A stretch of DNA of 64,000 nucleotides, taken from the IMG/VR virus record IMGVR_UViG_3300020404_001964, positions 1-64,000 of that record; one strand, written 5' to 3'. How positions within the stretch are numbered: position 1 is the stretch's first letter; each line of letters opens with the position of its first letter. Below, one piece after another: positions 60,201-64,000 of the stretch. This DNA comes from a virus. The position numbers and the translations under genes were made by a program. The notes under the pieces are model-generated. The model worked only from the letters and a program-made list of their open reading frames with translations, was not told where the DNA came from and made no database searches.

Positions 60201-62378
60201 AGCACCACCTGTTGGTCTTCTTGTTCCGTATTGATTAACTGGTCCTAATGTACCTGTTAGTCCACTTAAAGACATATTTCTAATACCAGTACCATTGTTA
60301 ACTCTAAACATATCGTAACCAGTTTCATAACCTGCCGCTGGTTTAACTTCTGTACTTCTTAATTCATCTCCTACAAGTGCAACATCTCTTGGCACAACGA
60401 TAGGAAGTATTTCTTGATATAATCCTGTTTTAATAAAAATAGTTGCTGGTGCTCTTGCGGCTAAATCGCCGTTGATGTAATCACAAGCATACTTGATTGT
60501 TTTGAATGGTGATGCTAATTGAGTACCTCTAGTGTCTGAGTCAACTCCGTCTGGTGATACATAATAAACTTTTGGTGTTACATCAAAATCTTCCCAGAAA
60601 GGAATATTATTAGAACCAACTTTTAAAAGTTGTCCTGATTGTCCAATTCCTATTCTTAATCTTGTTGAATCTTCGTTTTGTGTTTTAATATCTCCAGGAT
60701 ATTCCAATACGTTTGGAGTATGACCTTGTGCTAATAAAACCCAATAAGGACCAACATTTTCTGATTCAAAATCTAACGGTGGTTTAGCATCTGATGAATT
60801 TGCTTCATGTTTTAAAATACATTTATAAAGTGTACCTGCTACTGTAACAACATCTCCTGGGAAATAAGTTGATTCACCTGTTATGTTGTTTAAATCTGTT
60901 TCTGCCCAAGGACCTTTGAAAGCATAACCTTCAACAAGTAATTGCCATGGGAATGGACTGTCTGAACCTTCATCATACACACTTCTAGTTGATGGATCTA
61001 CATTCTCGTTATCTTTTACTGCTATGTATAAATCACCACCTGCTCTAACAACATCACCAGTTTTGTATGGATAGTTTTCTACAGCATTGTTAACAAGGTA
61101 AGTTGCTTGCCATTCACCTTTGAATGTGTATCCTACAACTTGTAATTCCCAAGTGTTTGTTGCGTCTGTAACTGCAGGTTGAACACCAATGTTACTTTGT
61201 AAAGCAACGTAAGTGTAACCTCCGTAAAGTACGACATCACCTTGTTGGTAGTATTGTGAAATACTCCATAGTTGTTCAAATTCTAAACCTGGTATCCATA
61301 GGCTGAAATTACCTTCAACCATTTGTGGATCTACTGCCCAGTGTCCTGTTGTAACTTGCCACATACCTGGAGACCATCTAACAAGTTCTCCTGCTGAATA
61401 TCTTTCTCCAACAGTGTAATCTCCTCTGTATCTAATTCCTGTGAACACAGTTTCCCATTGTCCGCTGTTTGCTTCTAAACCATCAGCGGCATCGTTAGCC
61501 GTTCCGTTTACAGAAAGTGTTGCGATAGCACCTGCGTTTACAGTGTCAATGACGATTGTAGCATCATTGGCTGGAGTTGCTCCACCTAGTTGTGTTCCTA
61601 AAACTGTAAATGTTTCTGAAGCAAGATAAGTGTTACCAGCATTTGTAACTTTTATGTTGTATGTTGCTCCAGTTTTATATATAAAATATTGGAAACCGTT
61701 TCCTGATGCACCGTTGTATGTTGTTGTTGGATTTACAAATTTATTTGATGGTGCAGATCTGTGTCCTGTTGTACATCTAAATACTGTTCCACCATAGTAA
61801 ACAATATCATCTGGATAATATAAAGTGTTTGATGTCCAATCACCTCTAAAGTTATCTGATCTTGAATATTGATCCCAGTAAGCCGCATTGAATTGTAATC
61901 CATCATCTGCTGAAGCAGACGTGTGTGCTGTGTTACATTTCCAAATTGAACCACCGTAAATTACAGTTTGGTCAACATTGTAAAGTGTGTTTGGTTGCCA
62001 AACAGATTGATAGTCTTCTCCACGAGCAAAGTAAACCCATTTTAATTCATCACCTAATACACCGTTGTTGGCATCCGCATTTGAAATATGTCCTTCGATA
62101 CATTTGTAAATTAAACCACCAACTTTTACTAGTTCACCAATTTTGTAAAAAGTAGAAGGTGCCCAATCGCCGGTCCAACTTTGACCGTCCATCATTTGTA
62201 CCCATCTTGGAATTGTGTTGTTTAAGTCGTTATAAAAGTTTGTATCAGAAGTGTGTACTTCAACACAAACAAAAACTTTCGCACCGTATCTTAATACGTC
62301 ATCTTTTACATAAAGAGTGTTGGCTGACCAATCACCTCTCCATCTAAATCTTATCCTATCTATTCGAAAATCTGCCAT
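57225..62378 (-). CDS. Giant tail fibre/baseplate protein with CBM-like repeats and Asp-box propeller
   Basis: 1717 aa. Eight CBM5/12-like repeats open the protein; the fourth is interrupted by an LGGATPAND module (LGTQLGGATPANDATIVI). Then come a beta-helix part (FIKTGLYQEILPIVVPRDVA), a region with Asp-box motifs (SQDGANW, SGDEGNTW, SVDGGTTW, SYDAVSW) and the same C-terminus as the preceding paralogue (FYTSTDQDGNFRVGELFEVE). A sialidase-like propeller in a tail protein suggests glycan binding. No catalytic claim is made. Late promoter and AGGA precede the start. Confidence 0.75.
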   Translation of the reverse strand: MADFRIDRIRFRWRGDWSANTLYVKDDVLRYGAKVFVCVEVHTSDTNFYNDLNNTIPRWVQMMDGQSWTGDWAPSTFYKIGELVKVGGLIYKCIEGHISNADANNGVLGDELKWVYFARGEDYQSVWQPNTLYNVDQTVIYGGSIWKCNTAHTSASADDGLQFNAAYWDQYSRSDNFRGDWTSNTLYYPDDIVYYGGTVFRCTTGHRSAPSNKFVNPTTTYNGASGNGFQYFIYKTGATYNIKVTNAGNTYLASETFTVLGTQLGGATPANDATIVIDTVNAGAIATLSVNGTANDAADGLEANSGQWETVFTGIRYRGDYTVGERYSAGELVRWSPGMWQVTTGHWAVDPQMVEGNFSLWIPGLEFEQLWSISQYYQQGDVVLYGGYTYVALQSNIGVQPAVTDATNTWELQVVGYTFKGEWQATYLVNNAVENYPYKTGDVVRAGGDLYIAVKDNENVDPSTRSVYDEGSDSPFPWQLLVEGYAFKGPWAETDLNNITGESTYFPGDVVTVAGTLYKCILKHEANSSDAKPPLDFESENVGPYWVLLAQGHTPNVLEYPGDIKTQNEDSTRLRIGIGQSGQLLKVGSNNIPFWEDFDVTPKVYYVSPDGVDSDTRGTQLASPFKTIKYACDYINGDLAARAPATIFIKTGLYQEILPIVVPRDVALVGDELRSTEVKPAAGYETGYDMFRVNNGTGIRNMSLSGLTGTLGPVNQYGTRRPTGGAFVTLNPGSGPSDAAAWITTKSCYVQNVSTFGTGCIGLKVDGDLHNGGNKSIVANDFTQVIDNGIGFWVNGEGKAELVSVFTYYCHIGYLATDGGKARATNGNNSYGDFGSVAEGVTPTETPITAKFNNRTQEAQVDAVYNDENEIFAFAYDHAGQNYSSANITITGSGQGAAATINYENTRDGAVNKVRILGPGDSTPAGGAGYTSKSGPAITGDTTSIKLNAQFQGTTAQTVGQRIYIWEGTGRGQYGIIDSFNEVTKVCTVKKEFDNTPGWQHFLGGFAIETELDPSTKYFIEPRISFSEPPYSNSTASIPLNGEYLLGASRRVSSTNVTVLLGNGRGLRSVDSTSWTVCNGVPTQNWNSFEGGANNFMATSNTGALARSQDGANWSDISGNIGADIFRSVVWENVSQQWVVVSETGVVYISGDEGNTWTSQQVEPYDGSTPVFTKAAAGNGLIIIGNDFGQTWESVDGGTTWELAADIGGERYLLQHLTFTGDKFIASVQDSPFDDSTSANKFFVSNANAAQSSTSAITVWTESETPPHTGPYTKVTSSQGTFVAITGNGEVAYSYDAVSWKQLTNLSGTYTGIIGGRYNGGYFVPLKQGTMSDATVLKKGAPPLCRVITNAGKVSRVQILEPGSGYATAPTVTVTDNVNTLDVALQPRIADGVLGQPTFTNRGTGFINVSATVDGDGFADEFQVGKVVQIKDLSREPGPGDLLYINGIGDQIYRVTQITNVSGVAPNLTAQFRISPSLKENESPAHEEEMTIRQQYSQVRLTGHDFLDIGTGGFTTTNYPQVYTNAGFTEGYEAQPARETANNGGGRVFYTSTDQDGNFRVGELFEVEQATGIVTLNADLFNLQGLSELALGGVVLGGTEVVIREFSTDPTMAANSDNVVPTQKAIVTYIGSRVSGGGANLNVSGFRAGQIKVRNREIFNEAFPETGEIKIDRIANLNGGFSGSLLALNFFTGGVASTELNEGDPASAIDSSNGYGS

Positions 62379-62395
62379 TGATTAATTCCTATATG

Positions 62396-62403
62396 TATTT
62401 ATT
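62396..62403 (-). promoter_or_regulatory. Late promoter AATAAATA
   Basis: AATAAATA 17 bases before the ATG at 62378, with TAGGAAT between. Confidence 0.6.
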
Positions 62404-62405
62404 TC

Positions 62406-62780
62406 CTAACTACTATAAGGTTCCACATATCCTACATATGTGTGAGCCTCGTTAACTTTTAATACTAATTCTCCTTCTTTGTTCACGTAATAAAACAGGT
62501 TTCTTCCGTCCCATTTATACTGTTCGTATACTAAATTTGGATAAGTTTTTCTATGTTGTTGATCTCTGCCTTCAAAGAAATCTTCACCTCTACTCCAATT
62601 ATTGTAATTTTCATCAATATTTCCTGGTCTATTCAATTGTACACCATCTTCTAGTCTTAATAAATCTGATTTCACCATGTATAATTCGCCGGCATCTGTT
62701 CTACGCAAACCATAGAAATATCTATTGTTTGCCAGTGTTTTCTGTAATTCGTCTATGCCTACGCCAAATACTTGTGCCAT
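62406..62780 (-). CDS. Small virion-type protein
   Basis: 124 aa. The order NNRYFYGLRRTDAGELYMVK, LLRLEDGVQLNRPGNIDENY and VYEQYKWDGRNLFYYVNKEG contains the Y-K-W-[ND]-G motif also seen in gp15, gp18 and other virion proteins. The N-terminus MAQVFGVGIDELQKTLA is helical. It starts three bases after the stop of the upstream tail gene. To my recollection, similar proteins accompany fibre genes in marine T4-like phages. Probably tail-associated. Confidence 0.65.
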   Translation of the reverse strand: MAQVFGVGIDELQKTLANNRYFYGLRRTDAGELYMVKSDLLRLEDGVQLNRPGNIDENYNNWSRGEDFFEGRDQQHRKTYPNLVYEQYKWDGRNLFYYVNKEGELVLKVNEAHTYVGYVEPYSS

Positions 62781-62783
62781 TTA

Positions 62784-63998
62784 TTAACTCACTATGTTGA
62801 TTGTGTTACCCATACCAGAATGAATTGTACATTGATAATACAATGTGCTTGGTGCATCCATTGGTACTGTGAATAATTGTGTTCCGTTTTTACTACCACT
62901 TACGCCTGATGTGTATGCTGAACCACCATTAGAAACTCTAATTTCAAATGGGTGACTAGCACCAGTGTTGTTCACAAACACATAAGTGTGTCCTCTCATC
63001 AAGTATAATACTGGATCATTTGTAGTAGTTGGAAATCCTGGACCACTAAATGTGTAGTCTGATGAACCATTTGAACTAATGCTCCATCTCATTGTTGGGC
63101 CGTTTTGTTTTACCCAACCTGAGCCATCATAGTACAACACATCACCTTGTGCTGGACTAGAAACTGTTACATCTGATAGATCGTTAAGAGCACTTGCTCC
63201 GCCACCTGCGTCAACAACAAATTCTAATGCTGTACCACCTGCGTTTACTTTAACAAATCTTCCACCTACACCTGTTAGTGTTGAAGGAGTGTCTGATAAA
63301 TCTGTGAACGCCGCTGGAATAGTTGGCTTGTTGTTCAAGTTGTTGTAGTTTAAGAAGTATGTACTATCTAAACCATCTAATGTTCCAGCATCAGCGGCTC
63401 CGCCACCTGCTGTTGAATCATCTCCAGGTACCCATTTTGTACCATTCCATTTTAAAACTTGTCCTGAACTTGGAGCAGATGTTGTTGTATCAACGTCTGA
63501 TAATTTGTCAATTGAAAATGCCGCAACAATTTCTAAACCATCGCTTGTGCCGTTCACTTGTAAAAAGCCACCTGCTAGTCCGCTGTATGATGCTGGAGTA
63601 TCTGTTAAGCCAAGGAAATTAGTTACACCTGAGCCACCGCCACCACCACCGCCGGCTTGTACATCACCTGGTTTCCAAGTTTGTGCACCTGAATCATAAA
63701 TTAATGCTTGTCCGTTCGTTGGTGTTGCTGTTAAGTCAACATCTGAAAACATTCCGATAGATTTATTCGCATCTGCTAGTTTTACCCAAGCACCTGCGTG
63801 AGCGTAGTAGGAGGCATTCTCACCGTGTACATGAGCAAACATTCCATGATACGTTCCTGCATCTGGTAATTCTGCTAGAGTGTTATATAAAAAAGTTATT
63901 TTGTTTGCACCTGTGGCAGTAATCAAATTATTATTGACAACTGTCAAAGTTGTGCCATTTCCAAGAGCCGTATACAACTCCTCGAAATTGTTATTCAT
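62784..63998 (-). CDS. Tail fibre protein with C-terminal cupredoxin domain, probably 5'-partial
   Basis: At least 404 aa; the frame may continue beyond the right edge, since the NNNFEELYTALG opening looks internal. The middle has repeats of the type VLKWNGTKWVPGD and VLYYDGSGWVKQN. Residues about 330-404 are cupredoxin-like: HTYVFVNNTGASHPFEIRV (His349), then LYYQCTIHSGMGN with Cys390, His393 and Met396, a complete type-1 copper ligand set. Whether copper is bound is untested. Confidence 0.75.
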   Translation of the reverse strand: MNNNFEELYTALGNGTTLTVVNNNLITATGANKITFLYNTLAELPDAGTYHGMFAHVHGENASYYAHAGAWVKLADANKSIGMFSDVDLTATPTNGQALIYDSGAQTWKPGDVQAGGGGGGGSGVTNFLGLTDTPASYSGLAGGFLQVNGTSDGLEIVAAFSIDKLSDVDTTTSAPSSGQVLKWNGTKWVPGDDSTAGGGAADAGTLDGLDSTYFLNYNNLNNKPTIPAAFTDLSDTPSTLTGVGGRFVKVNAGGTALEFVVDAGGGASALNDLSDVTVSSPAQGDVLYYDGSGWVKQNGPTMRWSISSNGSSDYTFSGPGFPTTTNDPVLYLMRGHTYVFVNNTGASHPFEIRVSNGGSAYTSGVSGSKNGTQLFTVPMDAPSTLYYQCTIHSGMGNTINIVS

Positions 63999-64000
63999 TT

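Noticed and set aside
1-64000. tRNA genes, integrase, repressor or attachment sites
   Set aside because: None seen by eye; without a tRNA scan small genes could be missed, but no lysogeny gene is present in the coding content.

Overview
The window is a contiguous AT-rich piece of a large lytic phage genome, almost fully coding. It carries the T4-type set uvsX, uvsY, gp32, gp17, gp16, gp4, gp18, gp19, gp13, gp14, gp15 and gp1. Together with very long repeat-rich tail proteins, TIGR02466-type oxygenases, a NodU-type carbamoyltransferase and many ATAAATA late promoters, this points to a T4-like marine myovirus of the cyanophage/pelagiphage kind. The host cannot be proven from the sequence; the low GC would suit a SAR11-like or Prochlorococcus-like host. 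No integrase, repressor or tRNA was seen.

Layout, left to right. (1) 1-7168, minus: a glycan operon of two SAM methyltransferases, a GalE-like epimerase, six GT-A-type glycosyltransferases and a ParB-like fusion, joined mostly by 4-base ATGA overlaps and read from a late promoter. (2) 7206-9960, minus: recombination module uvsY, a small acidic ORF, uvsX and gp32, with a consensus host sigma70 promoter upstream of gp32. (3) 10090-20756, minus: a 991-aa acidic protein, gp17, an oxygenase, small proteins (one probably extended by a -1 frameshift), gp16, micro-proteins, gp4, a tube-like protein and gp19. (4) 20783-26482: gp18, then an HNH-like gene (plus) overlapping gp1 (minus), an oxygenase and gp13. 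(5) 26500-32553, plus: gp14 and gp15, then a Nudix protein and an ADP-heptose cassette (HldE, oxygenase, HldD, cupin). (6) 32554-64000, minus: distal tail and fibre genes, interrupted by a heptosyltransferase-like / carbamoyltransferase / heptosyltransferase-like operon, and including three consecutive cysteine-rich paralogues.

How it fits together. gp32/uvsX/uvsY appear early, while structural and sugar genes carry T4-type late promoters. The ADP-heptose, GT9 and carbamoyl genes look like parts of one late pathway that could decorate virion proteins, or host surface sugars, with carbamoylated heptose. Many late genes have the promoter octamer only 5-9 bases before the ATG and no Shine-Dalgarno, which predicts leaderless or nearly leaderless mRNAs. 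The tail proteins are mosaics of shared modules: carbohydrate-binding-like repeats, LGGATPAND repeats, an Asp-box propeller, a cupredoxin and a dead esterase.
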